From the NCBI RefSeq assembly GCF_964204645.1, contig NC_134034.1, forward strand, positions 64,001 through 124,000: DNA of 60,000 nucleotides. The letters run 5' to 3'. The notes beneath the pieces were generated by a model. The model ran no database searches and was not told where the DNA came from. It saw only the letters and a list, made by a program, of their open reading frames with translations. The position numbers and the translations under genes are program-made. This DNA is from Tubulanus polymorphus (taxonomy: Eukaryota; Nemertea; Palaeonemertea; Tubulaniformes; Tubulanidae). Each line of letters opens with the position of its first letter. Positions within the stretch are counted from its first letter, which is position 1. Of this stretch, positions 49,992-60,000 are shown in pieces.

Positions 49992-50211
49992 ATGGATTAT
50001 GACTCTGTGTCTAGTTATAACGGTTCACTAATCGACCCTACTCCATTTTATCCCCCTGTGAACACCAGTGATGAACTATTCAAATTATGGACGTTAAAAT
50101 ATGAATTCCCGAATTTCACATTCACGCAAAACATGCTGTCTTTACTTTATAACAGAACTCTGAACCATCAGCGATGTCTGGTTGATTTCTGGTCAAAGCC
50201 ATACCCAACCG
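49992..50211 (+). CDS. candidate first coding exon of a glycosylated (perhaps receptor) protein
   Basis: The ATG in good context opens 73 codons plus one base, ending ACC G before a consensus donor GTGAGT. It begins MDYDSVSSYNGSLIDPTPFY, has four N-glycosylation sequons (NGS, NTS, NFT, NRT) and no signal peptide. That is the look of an extracellular GPCR N-terminus preceding a first transmembrane exon. No TM exon in the required phase was found downstream, and it may lie beyond the window. Family not recognised. Confidence 0.4.
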
Positions 50212-50286
50212 GTGAGTAATGCTTTCTATTATTCATATATATATATATATATATATAACTATGTTTATAAGTGGTTCATTTTCGCT

Positions 50287-50427
50287 CCACCAGGGGGTGT
50301 TAGTAGTAAGCGTTTTTGTTTCGTCGTCCGTAAAAAGATTTACAAAATTATTTATTTTGACTCCGCTAATGGCCATAAGAATTGAAAAATGGCGTAATTG
50401 ATGATTTTACGTCACCAGGGGGCGTTA
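50287..50427 (+). promoter_or_regulatory. two CTCF-like CCACCAGGGGGCG motifs
   Basis: CCACCAGGGGGTGTTA (50287-50302) and TCACCAGGGGGCGTTA (50412-50427) resemble the animal CTCF core. ACCTCTAGGGGGCGCTA at 55164-55180 is a third, in the same orientation. They may instead be fragments of the short dispersed CACCTGGTGG/CTAGCGAC repeat. Confidence 0.3.
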
Positions 50428-50629
50428 GTGGTGATATTTCACGTTGAATCTCGTAGTAGAATAGTATAGTATTTGGTGGTGGCCTGGTCGGTCGGTTTAA
50501 CTGACTCTATATTGTGTTACTGTCTGGCGGCATGTTTAACAAACACTCATTCATTACACATTATTATCTACTGTTTTAATTTGTTTGTTCTGATGATTTA
50601 TGTCAAAACATTTCATTCATCCCCGCAAA

Positions 50630-50862
50630 CATCGAGAGGAGAGAGAGGGGAGAGGAGAGAGGGGAGAGAGGAGAGAGGGAAGAGAGCAGAGAGAGGGGAG
50701 AGAGGAGCGAGAGAGGGGAGAGAGCAAAGAGAAGGGAGAGAGGAGTGAGAGAGAGAGGGAAGAGAGAGAGGAGGGAGAGAGGGAGAGGAGAGAGGAGAGA
50801 GAGAGGGAGAGGAGGGAGAGGAGGGAGAGAGGGAAAGAGGAGAGAGAGGAGGGAGGGAAGAG
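50630..50862 (+). repeat. polypurine GAGAGAGGGGAGAG tract
   Basis: About 230 bp with nearly no pyrimidines, irregular AGAGAGGGG and GGAGAG units. Confidence 0.95.
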
Positions 50863-52284
50863 AGGGGTCTGCGAGCCGGTTTCGACCGCTATTCCGGGTC
50901 AGGTGAAGGTCGAAGGAAGGTCACTGCTGCAGCAGACGGTAGGAGCGGAAGTAAGTAGGTGGAACTCATTTACTGATTGTTTGTTATTCATAAAATGTCG
51001 AAGGTTTGATGATATATGATATATGATATATGATATATGATATATGTATGTATGATAAAGCACGTGTTTATCGAGTTACATGTAGAGAGAGGACAGGGAG
51101 AATACCCGGATGTTATTGTCACGGAAATGGAAGATTTGAATCACCAGCCTCGGTTTCAAATTCTCATTCAAACTCGCGCATATCTCAACGTGAGATGAAA
51201 CTTTTTAACTCTGCGTCCTGCGAGGGTTAAACCAGTTTGTAGCCTCGGTCCGTGGCCAGGAGGGTTAATTTGGACCCTGGGTCTGACAGCGCGTTGTTGA
51301 CAGGTTGACAGCTGCGACTCTTTCGAAATTTCATATTTTTTCACCGGAATCCGTTGACAATTCCCCGGATGTAATCGATAAATACAATTATCGATTTTCG
51401 CTCAATTGTTGCCGTATCCACGAGCGAGTAGAGATCACGTGACGTAATTAGCGACATTTCATGGCGCCATTTGTCAGTGGAATGTCGTAGATCTGATATC
51501 CTATGTACATTTATCGACTGTCGTTGAGTTGCTTGTCGAATCGAGTTAATGTTCCGGTTTTTGCAATTAAAGTCTGGATAATTGTGAAGATATTTCCGGT
51601 GGTGATGTAGTTTTATAACCACGTGATTCTAGTGGCGCTGAGAAGCGACTTTCATACCGTTACATCGTCTTTCCTCGTCTCTTTCATCGTATATCCTCCT
51701 CTCTCTCCTCCTCTCTCCTCTCTCTCTCTCCCCATCTCCTCTCTTCTGTCTCCTCGTCTATCCTCCTCTCCTCCCTCCTTTTTCCAGCTCTACTCGCCTG
51801 GTAGACACTGGAGTTCTCAGTGAACCCCCTCCCTTCACAGCTGTAGCGACCCCTAACGACGAGAACAAACATTAGGGTTCTCAGTGACCTCTAGCGACCC
51901 CTAGCGACTAGAAAAGATAATCTTCGTGACGCCTGACGTGATGAAAATCAATAACGCTAAAGCTGTAGAATACGTTTCTATGAAGACTAAAAATAAATGC
52001 TTTTATAGAATTATTTGCTTTTTGATTAAATAAAGTTATTTCAGTCTGTCGTGTTTCAGACATTAGTGCGACCTTTACATATTGAAAACACCCTTCACGA
52101 TCAGCCCGAGGCCGCGGCGGGTCTACTTGAAAATGAGAACTGCTATCTATTTTAAACTGCTCCCCAACGGTGAATATTATAAATACAGTTTGACACAGAT
52201 TTCAACGTGTTTCAAAAAATACCGAATCGATTTCCATTTCAGTGTCTGCTTTCATAAAGTAGGCGATAATCATTTCCCTATTTC
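50863..52284. other. no recognised gene
   Basis: A frame from 50870 to a GTAAGT donor at 50951 reads VCEPVSTAIPGQVKVEGRSL but its only acceptor is purine-rich and poor. An ATATATG repeat lies at 51011-51046. A CT-rich stretch lies at 51690-51780. CTAGCGACCCCTA-type motifs occur at 51842-51908. Nothing conclusive. Confidence 0.35.
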
Positions 52285-52318
52285 ACACTTCTCCCTCTCC
52301 CCCTCCCTCTCCCCTCCT

Positions 52319-52359
<41 letters not shown>

Positions 52360-52532
52360 TCCCGTTCCCCCTCCCTCTCCTGGCTCTCTCTCTCTCTCTC
52401 TCTCAGCTCCCTTCCTCCCTCCCCCTTCCCTCTCCTCTCCCTCCCTCCCTCTCTTTCTCTCTCTCTCTCCCTCTCTCTGCTCACTCTCTCTCTCTCTCTC
52501 TCTCTCCCTCTCCCGTTCCCCCTCCCTCTCCT

Positions 52533-52569
<37 letters not shown>

Positions 52570-52660
52570 CTCCCTTCCTCCCTCCCCCTTCCCTCTCCTC
52601 TCCCTCCCTCCCTCTCTTTCTCTCTCTCTCTCCCTCTCTCTGCTCTCACTCTCTCTCCGA
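52285..52660 (+). repeat. polypyrimidine tract with a ~160-bp internal duplication
   Basis: The stretch from CCCGTTCCCCCTCCCTCTCC through GGCTCTCTCT...CTCCCTTCCTCCCTCCCCCT to TTCTCTCTCTCTCTCCCTCTCTCTGC occurs twice, starting about 52351 and 52508. Confidence 0.93.
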
Positions 52661-52794
52661 TATCCGAAGAGAATGTCGCCGTTAATTGATACTAATTGGT
52701 TTGATTGAGAGATTTAATTAACGTCTGTTCAGGCGAAACATCTGAAACAAAGTCAAGGCCACGCACACACTACTCTATCTATCTAACTGCCAGT

Positions 52795-53095
52795 TAATAC
52801 CCAGCCCTAAACCATCCTCTCCCGACTGGAACCCAGCCCTAACCATCCTCTCCCGGCAGTAACCCAACCCTAACCATCCTCTCCCGACTGGAACCCAGCC
52901 CTAACCATCCTCTCCCGGCAGTAACCCAACCCTAACCATCCTCTCCCGGCAGTAACCCAGCCCTAACCATCCTCTCCCGTCTGGAACCCAGCCCTAACCA
53001 TCCTCTCCCGGCAGTAACCCAGCCCTAACCATCCTCTCCCGGCAGTAACTCAGCCCTAACCATCCTCTCCCGACTGGAACCCAGCCTGCTCCAGA
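52795..53095 (+). repeat. 31-bp minisatellite, about 9 copies
   Basis: The unit is TAACCATCCTCTCCCGGCAG plus TAACCCAGCCC, alternating with a GACTGGAACCCAGCCC form, so dimers are visible. Confidence 0.95.
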
Positions 53096-53274
53096 TATCA
53101 GCCGGCCCTAGACTCCAGCCCGCTCCAGATATAAACCTGCGCTGGTTATGTGTCAATGTTTCCTTGAGTCGCTCTGGAAATGGCTGATATTTGATATATA
53201 TATATATAATACAACACCACCACCACGTGACCTCGGGTTGTAAAATGACACTGAATCTCACGCAGTACTGATAG

Positions 53275-53520
53275 CAGCTCTCCCTCCCCCTCCCCTCCCT
53301 CCCTCCCTCCCTCCCCTCCCTCCCTCCCTCCCTCCCTCTCTCCCTCTCTGTAACCGCAGTAACCGCAGGCTGTATTGAATATTGGTTGATGTTGGCGACT
53401 GATCGTATTTGCTACCGATCAGAAAATATAATCTGTATCTACGTATGGCGTACAGCACGGGGGGGGGGGGGGTAGGGTGCGGGAGGAGGGGGGTAGGGTG
53501 CGGGAACTCCCCTCACAGCC
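53275..53520. repeat. CCCT/CCCTC tract and G-run
   Basis: TCCCTCCCTCCC units at 53278-53348, then a (G)13 with GGGTAGGGTGCGGGA repeats at 53459-53505. The G-runs could form a G-quadruplex. Confidence 0.8.
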
Positions 53521-54272
53521 ATGGCGACACCTAGCGAGTAGAACATACACTAGATGTATTGGAGAAGCACGTCACTGATATAGTAAAGGATTCGTATTGA
53601 TAAACACAATAAATGATGCGATTGTGATTCCTCCTGATAGTGACGGCAATGTTTCAAACTCATCTCATTAATTGTGCGTGATCTGCTAACGACGCTATCC
53701 ACTTCCTTCCGCTCTGTCGCAGCCGACTGCCGTGTCGTACCTTCAGTTTGACCTTGTTCAACGTGACCGGATACACCCTACTTCCGTTCCACGCGCACTT
53801 TGCTGAACTTCAAACGTTGTTTGATGTAGCGAGTAGGAGAAAAACGCCACCTGTCCACGATATCTGGAACTTTAAATGGTGGGATTGATTACCGGAAACA
53901 AGGTAGATATCCCATAACATTTAAAAACTGGGTTCATAAGCTGTGCAGCTGTTTTAATGTGCTGAGAACACGCGAGGTGGAGCTACTGGATACAAATCGT
54001 CCATTGATCAGACGTTTTGTCATCGACGTTCAAGGCTCGTGCCGGATGTCGCTTAGCTTCATCACTTCCGGTAAGTCGCCGGTTGTCGCGAGCCGTTGAA
54101 TATCGAATGTCGTAAATTGAATATCGTTAGACGGATGGACGGACGCAGATGTTCAATTAGCAGACGATATTGTCCCGGATTGACGATACTAGTCTGGGTA
54201 GAAGACGTTTAGATTTAATTACATCAATTAACATCGGTTTAAATTCATTATTATGGATCAAATAGGGCCTCA
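53521..54272. other. possible promoter/5' exon region; no confirmed gene
   Basis: Several ACTTCCG-type (ETS-like) sites (53701, 53779, 54063) and a consensus donor G|GTAAGTCG at 54071. A plus-strand frame is open from 53830 to that donor (80 codons, including NWVHKLCSCFNVLRTREVEL) and another from about 53716 to 53890. Neither joins in frame to the candidate exon at 54548. Confidence 0.3.
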
Positions 54273-54279
54273 GTGACCG

Positions 54280-54532
54280 AGGGAGGGAGAGAGAGGAGAG
54301 AGGAGAGAGGAGAGAGGAGAGAGGAGAGAGGAGAGAGGAGAGAGGAGAGAGGAGAGAGGAGAGAGGAGAGAGGAGAGAGGAGAGAGGAGAGAGGAGAGAG
54401 GAGAGAGGAGAGAGGAGAGAGGAGAGAGGAGAGAGGAGAGAGGAGAGAGGAGAGGAGAGAGGAGAGAGGAGAGAGGAGAGAGGAGAGAGGAGAGAGGAGA
54501 GAGGAGAGAGGAGAGAGGAGAGAGGAACTTCT
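54280..54532 (+). repeat. 7-bp AGAGAGG array, about 35 copies
   Basis: Highly regular polypurine array with one shortened unit near 54455. It reads as Arg/Glu repeats in frame. Confidence 0.98.
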
Positions 54533-54547
54533 CCATGCCTTTTCTAG

Positions 54548-54734
54548 GAATAAAAATGCTATTATCTCAGATATAGTTACAGCGATTTCAACAATTCAAA
54601 CGTTGATGAATTCAATCAATTCAAAGGCGCAGTGTTCAATATCACAGCGAGGTCCGATACATGCGAGTGAGGCTGTCGAGTTTAATACGATTAACGCTTC
54701 ATTTGAAAATTTAAAAATAACGATCGATAACTGA
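54548..54734 (+). CDS. candidate terminal coding exon, unknown gene
   Basis: A strong acceptor (CTCCATGCCTTTTCTAG) precedes a 62-codon open stretch reading NKNAIISDIVTAISTIQTLM and later EFNTINASFENLKITIDN, ending TGA at 54732-54734. Low-complexity-free, amphipathic and A/I/N/S-rich, it looks coding. It needs an upstream exon ending in phase 2, and none of the donors I saw nearby fits. Not recognised. Confidence 0.33.
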
Positions 54735-55587
54735 CGCACTGCAGCGAATTTAATCTATAATCAAATCAGGTTCGAATCCCGCATTTAATTTTCCGGTCTG
54801 ATTCGCAGCTGTTTCTGATTCTGCGCAGATGGAAATCTGTTTGTGTTTGTTGATTCCGAATTGAATGTTTTTGAATGATTTAAACTAAAAGTAGCGATTC
54901 GCATTTCACTGACGCGCGGTAGAGAGGCTTCAAATATCGATTAAGCCGTCTTTTCCATGTGGAGCCGTACAATAGTGTTATCCGCTCCGAACAAAAGTGC
55001 CATCCATTGCGATCAAGTGACAGCAATCTGAACACTGTGAACTTGTGACGACAATCTTTAGAATTCCGGGATCATTTTAGATGGATTTTTATCATATCAA
55101 ATTCATGGCTGGTTTAGGAGATTAAAAAAAACTTCAATAATGAGCTTTGCTGTGGGATTTATTACCTCTAGGGGGCGCTAAGCTACATTTTAATTATTCG
55201 CTTATTTCTTTCTATGACGTCTCCGTGAATCGGGCTCTGATGTACTTGAAAGATCCATCAGTTGTCTAAAATTCCGATGATCAATGACGACCATATCGAG
55301 GCTTGACTATTGCGCAATCATATCTGTCTGAAAAGTTTCAATTTTGTTTCCGGTTCAGACGGTTTTATCAGCGACGCGGTTCACGACGTCTTCAGACACG
55401 ACGCCGAGTACCGCAGCGTTCCGGCGCCAACACCGCGTTTTAGAGAAATCTAATTAACACAAATCCGGAAATGAGACAAAACCATCACGGATTACGACGC
55501 AAACGAGGCTCGTGAAAAAACGCCCTGATTGATGAGTTCGGGTCACGTGGGTTCAATCTCAAAATACCTCATTCGATACTGATTTAT
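54735..55587. other. no recognised gene; one CTCF-like site
   Basis: Unique sequence with ACCTCTAGGGGGCGCTA at 55164-55180. No exon or array. Confidence 0.45.
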
Positions 55588-55875
<288 letters not shown>

Positions 55876-57089
55876 TCCGAGATGTTCGGCACAACTTTGA
55901 TGGAACTGGATGGAAATTTTTCAGGACGTCCGTTGAATTTATTGTGAGATAAATTCAAATTACCGAATACCCAGAAGTCTGTGCGGTCCTCGTCTGTCAT
56001 CGAACGCGTCTCTCGGGTCTGATTGCTAAACTTATAATTGACGGAAATGGCCGAATAACGCCGAAAAGTACCGAATGACCTAAATGAATACTTGATGACG
56101 TCATTCTTATCCGAATATTACCGATTATCACCAATAATTATGGATTATTCACGGAGATTACCGACTTTTACCGAACATAACCGATTGTTCACGAAAATTA
56201 CCGAGTGTAAGCACGTTTTAGGTCGAACACGCTTTGAATACGCGATGACGTCATCGTTCCGTCTGGTAGAGACGCGCGTCACGTGTTCACTAACCAGACG
56301 CATTTATCTAGATGAAGTAGTTTGGATTTTTTTCGGGGGTGGTAGGGTGATCAGCGCTCCCCGAGGAGGAGATCTCATCTGCTGTAGACTGGATTACAGT
56401 CTGTTCGACACGTATGAACATTCTGACCACGTGCCACAGCCGCCATCGCGTAACACTAAAATATGGTTTTTTTCCAATAATACACGAATAAAGCCAGAAA
56501 GAGTCCCGCAGAGACAGTCTGATATATGTGTCGTGTCTAATCATTAAACAAGAGAGAAGAACTTGGGGGGGGGGGCTAGAGAGAGAGAGAGAGAGAGAGA
56601 GAGGGGAGAGTGAGAGGGAGAGGGGGGACTAGAGACACTGCTGCTTCTGCTGCTGCTGCTGCCGCTGCCGCTACCGCTGCTGCTGCCGCTGCCGTTGTTG
56701 ATCGCTTGAATAATTCATATGCTAAATTATTTAAACAGGCTGGGCGTATTTTGAGTGGCCCAGTGCGACCCCTCGTATGTCATCGATCACATGGGACCAC
56801 GTGACATGGACTCCACAGCTCAGTTACATCATTGCACGAAGTCACAAGAAGTTTTTTTTCGCTACCTCGGAAAAACCTAAGACGTTTTTGTCCACAAACT
56901 GCGGCACAGAGCTAACTTACAAACTGCAACGTGTCTTATTACATTTACAACGAAACCGATCAGAGAGGGGAGAGAGAGAGGGGAGAGAGAGTGAGAGGGA
57001 GGAGAGTGAGAAGAGAGAGAGAGGGATATGTAGATAGTGAGATGAACTGGAGAACAAGGGGAAATGGTAAGATAGTGTGAGATATGCAG
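55876..57089. other. no recognised gene; short TTACCGA repeats, CTG and purine tracts
   Basis: TTACCGA/ATAACCGA units occur at 56045-56205. A 151-codon plus-strand frame (56092-56547) has no recognised domain. Purine tracts lie at 56580-56625 and 56960-57030, and a CTG/CCGCTG run at 56638-56698. Confidence 0.35.
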
Positions 57090-57091
57090 CT

Positions 57092-57125
<34 letters not shown>

Positions 57126-57175
57126 CAGACAGCAGCAGCACCAGCAGCAGTGTCAGCACCAGACGCAGCAGCCTC
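57090..57175 (+). repeat. short CAG-rich tract
   Basis: About 12 CAG units with TAG, ACAG and CAC interruptions. Confidence 0.9.
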
Positions 57176-57589
57176 AGCGGGACCAGGACGATGTCAATAT
57201 GTTTAGGTTTATATATAAAGGAGAACTCACCAGTGATTACAGATTAACCACTGCCGCTCAATGCGTCCAATCTTTTTCAGTAAGATCTAATTTTCTGACC
57301 TGTCAGGTTCGATATTAAACCCCGAGGCCACAGTGAACTCCAGACACCCGCAATTATTGTTACTTCTTCACGACATTACGCGCAAGAAGCCGTCAGTTTT
57401 ATTACGAGATTTCTACTGATTCCGGAGTAGAATTCGTTCTGTTCGTCCTCTACTCGTGACACATAAATGAACAATATCTTCATAAAAAAACGGGGATGGT
57501 TGAATCGGGGCGTAAAAAAACATACGAAATAGCCTCAAACGCGGTCGCTCGCAAAACAACATCTGTCTCTAGGTCATCGCTAACCCTAA

Positions 57590-58330
57590 CCCTAGGTCGG
57601 CCATAACCCTAACCCTAGCTCCAACTAAATCCCAACCCTTCTCGGACTCGAACCTGTGGCCTTCAGCATACCAGCCGAGCATTCTAACCACTAGACCATA
57701 GACCAGTAGTGATTGACAATGTTTATAAGTTTGTGTGATCAGTGTGGTGACTGGTGACCAGTCAGTAAGGTGACTGGTGACCAGTCAGTGAGGTTACTGG
57801 TGACCAGTCAGTGAGGTGACTTGTGACCAGTCAGTGAGGTTACTGGTGACCAGTCAGTGAGGTGACTGGTGACCAGTCAGTGGGGTGACTGGTGACCAGT
57901 CAGTGAGGTGACTGGTGACCAGTCAGTGAGGTTAGGGTTAGGGTGACCAGTCAGTGAGGTGACTGGTGACCAGTCAGTGAGGTGACTGGTGACCAGTCAG
58001 TGAGGTTACTGGTGACCAGTCAGTGAGGTGACTGGTGACCAGTCAGTGAGGTTACTGGTGACCAGTCAGTGAGGTTACTGGAGACCAGTCAGTGAGGTTA
58101 CTGGTGACCAGTCACCACACTGACTGGTGACCAGTCACCTCACTGACTGGTGACCAGTCAGTGAGGTTACTGGAGACCAGTCAGTGAGGTTACTGGTGAC
58201 CAGTCAGTGAGGTGACTGGTGACCAGTCAGTGAGGTTACTGGTGACCAGTCAGTGAGGTTACTGGTGACCAGTCAGTGAGGTGACTGGTGACCAGTCAGT
58301 GAGGTGACTGGTGACCAGTCAGTGAGGTCT
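57590..58330 (-). repeat. tRNA-derived composite element, copy 4, with expanded tail
   Basis: Minus strand: A-box-like TATGGTCTAGTGGTTAGAAT and B-box GGTTCGAGTCC at about 57646-57656, then GGGTTAGGGTTA blocks. The tail at 57735-58325 has expanded to about 25 units of roughly 24 bp containing TGACTGGTGACCAGTCA. It is interrupted by a TTAGGGTTAGGG insertion near 57930 and one inverted stretch near 58110-58140. Confidence 0.8.
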
Positions 58331-58607
58331 CGTTCGTGACCAGAAGGGACTTTCAATACGTGAGTTTGGTTCCATGTATTATATTTCAGTATGTTTGAGG
58401 GTAACATTAAAGCGCATTTAATCATTGGTTGGACTGATATCTGACTGATATCTGACTGATATCACGACCAACTGAAATCCCTCGCCACCGATTTACCGCC
58501 TCTAAACTGCCCATTCACTTTATACAAAATGGTGAATTAATCCGCCATGTTGATTGTTTCATTAAGTAGCAGGCGGTAATTATTGCGACGATACTACCGA
58601 CGATAGA

Positions 58608-58700
58608 ACTGTGGAACTGGGTCCCAAACTGTGGAAATGGGTCCCAAACTGTGGAAATGGGTCCTGAACTGTGGAGCTGGGTACAGTACTGTGGAACTGA
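58608..58700 (-). repeat. GTTCCACAGT-type cluster, inverted
   Basis: Four units of AACTGTGGAACTGGGTCCC type. Confidence 0.8.
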
Positions 58701-59977
58701 ATCGGTTTTAAAGTAAGGGAAATAAGGACATTTTCAGCGCTGATTTGAATTGATTTGAACTGATTTAATTAATTTCAATTACGCATCACAATCCGAACGA
58801 TAGTAAATTATCTCTCTCTCTCTCTCTTCTTTCTTCTTTCTTCTTTTCTCTCTTTTCTTATTTCAATTTCGTGACATTTAATCACGGATTGAGAATTTAC
58901 TCGCGTGTAAAGTGAAATTAGATTCTTACTCGTGGAACACGAGACCGGTTTCTATTTTTCGCTTGATCAGACAGACGATCAGCATCATGAGATAAGAGGG
59001 ATAGATAAGAGGGATAGATAAGAGAGGGATAGATAAGAGAGGGGTAGATAAGAGGAAGAGGGATAGAATGCGAACAATGGAGGTAAAAATAAGAAGTAGA
59101 TCGAATCGAATCGTGTGATTATTAGTGAAAAACTGGATCAAACGTCTTTAATTCTTTATCTTCATATTTCAATGAAATGCATCAGATTAATTTTCCCTTA
59201 GGAGTAAAAAGAGAGAGGAGAGAGAGACTGGGAGAGAGGAGAGACTGGGAGTGGGGAAGAGGGGAGAGGAGAGAGAGTGGGAGAGAGGAGAGAGAGAGGA
59301 GAGTGAGACTTGTTCTCGTGTTCGTGACATTTTATTTTTCCTATGACGTTGTAATTGTTTGTTTTTTTTTCTATCTATCACGTGACCGGCGTGTTTGTAT
59401 AGATTGTTTACCCGCGTGTAGGGTAGAACGGGCACCTGCTGGAGAGGAGGGGCACCTGCTCGTGACTCTAATTCCACGCCGGATTATCTAAATACACATA
59501 CACACACGGCGAACTGGATTAAGCGAGTAAAATGCTAACGGGTATTTTCTCAGTGACTGTGTAGCTGACTGCGGCAGGCGAGTACGGTATTTAAAAACAT
59601 CTCTTCTTTCTCGACGTTTCGTATTCGGGTCGCTCATTTCCATAGTGATTCTATTTTTTATTTATCCCGTGGATTAAATTAAATCCTGGAGTATAGATAA
59701 TGGGGTGTGATCGTTAAGTGGTCGATGTAGCGCGTGTCGTGTGAATTTATCTTTCTCGGTTATTGATTCTATTTCTGTCGCAGACCATAACGAGTACTGC
59801 ACGTTCGCGCATGCGCAATCGCGCTCCACGCATTCGTCATTTTTCTAGTTTCAAAAATTTGATATGAGAAGGAAATTCAACCGTACAACTAGCGACACCT
59901 GCCGGACCTTCTCTTGTCCAAGAAATCGATATCTTTCTGCGCATTAGCGACACCTGGTGAATCTTAGTTTTCCAGTG
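58701..59977. other. no recognised gene
   Basis: CT-rich at 58808-58860; GATAGATAAGAGAGG units at 58990-59065; purine-rich at 59208-59310. Two CTAGCGACACCTG-type short repeats lie at 59889 and 59945, the second directly before the tRNA-like sequence at the window end. Confidence 0.4.
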
Positions 59978-60000
59978 GGTCGGATAGCTCAGTCGTAAGG
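59978..60000 (+). repeat. start of a tRNA or tRNA-derived element, cut by the window end
   Basis: GTCGGATAGCTCAGTCGTAA resembles a tRNA 5' arm with its A box (TAGCTCAGTCG). Only 23 bp are visible, so a true tRNA gene and a SINE head cannot be separated. One base seems to be missing from the D-loop relative to the usual GTCGGTA. Confidence 0.4.

Noticed and set aside
53716-54070. Joining open frames at 53716-53890 and 53830-54070 to the exon at 54548
   Set aside because: All three phases at the 54071 donor give a stop within a few codons after joining.
56092-56547. 151-codon plus-strand frame
   Set aside because: Non-repetitive but no recognisable domain, includes TTACCGA repeats, and lacks splice or promoter support.

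Overview
The window is eukaryotic, nuclear, animal DNA. Its genes are split by canonical GT/AG introns, it has tRNA-derived dispersed repeats, and minisatellites and microsatellites are extremely dense. A marine invertebrate, perhaps spiralian, would fit, but nothing here fixes the phylum. No bacterial, phage or CRISPR feature is present, and I found no reverse transcriptase or transposase reading frame.

Positions 1-17,300 are gene-rich. Joining exons by eye with consistent splice phases gives four complete, recognisable genes. On the minus strand are a divergent calmodulin-like protein (193-1791), gamma-glutamyl hydrolase GGH (6902-9855) and the DNA-repair nuclease FAN1 (10677-15231). On the plus strand is ARL6IP6 (15814-17295), head to head with FAN1 across a 582-bp shared upstream region. 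A fifth minus-strand model (2405-5557) encodes a small secreted protein of unknown family.

Positions 17,300-60,000 are gene-poor, and no known protein family could be recognised there. The region is a succession of tandem arrays with units of 2-63 bp, polypurine/polypyrimidine tracts, an (AT)n tract, two long CAG tracts (42 and 57 pure units) and dispersed repeats. A few isolated open exons with good splice sites or plausible signal peptides are listed at low confidence: 21223-22790, 30135-30332, 40112-40399, 49992-50211 and 54548-54734.

Two themes stand out. Tandem arrays repeatedly touch exon boundaries or coding sequence in the real genes: the GGH donor, FAN1 acceptor and donor, calmodulin-like donor, ARL6IP6 stop, an in-frame 36-bp array in FAN1, a polyGln run in ARL6IP6 and a Ser/Gly run in GGH. 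Several repeat families also recur across the window: a tRNA-like element with telomere-like blocks and a palindromic tail, a 63-bp CRE-like unit found both singly and as an array, and a GTTCCAC-based 20-bp family.

All identifications come from recognising protein sequence by eye. Exon joins are predictions without transcript support.
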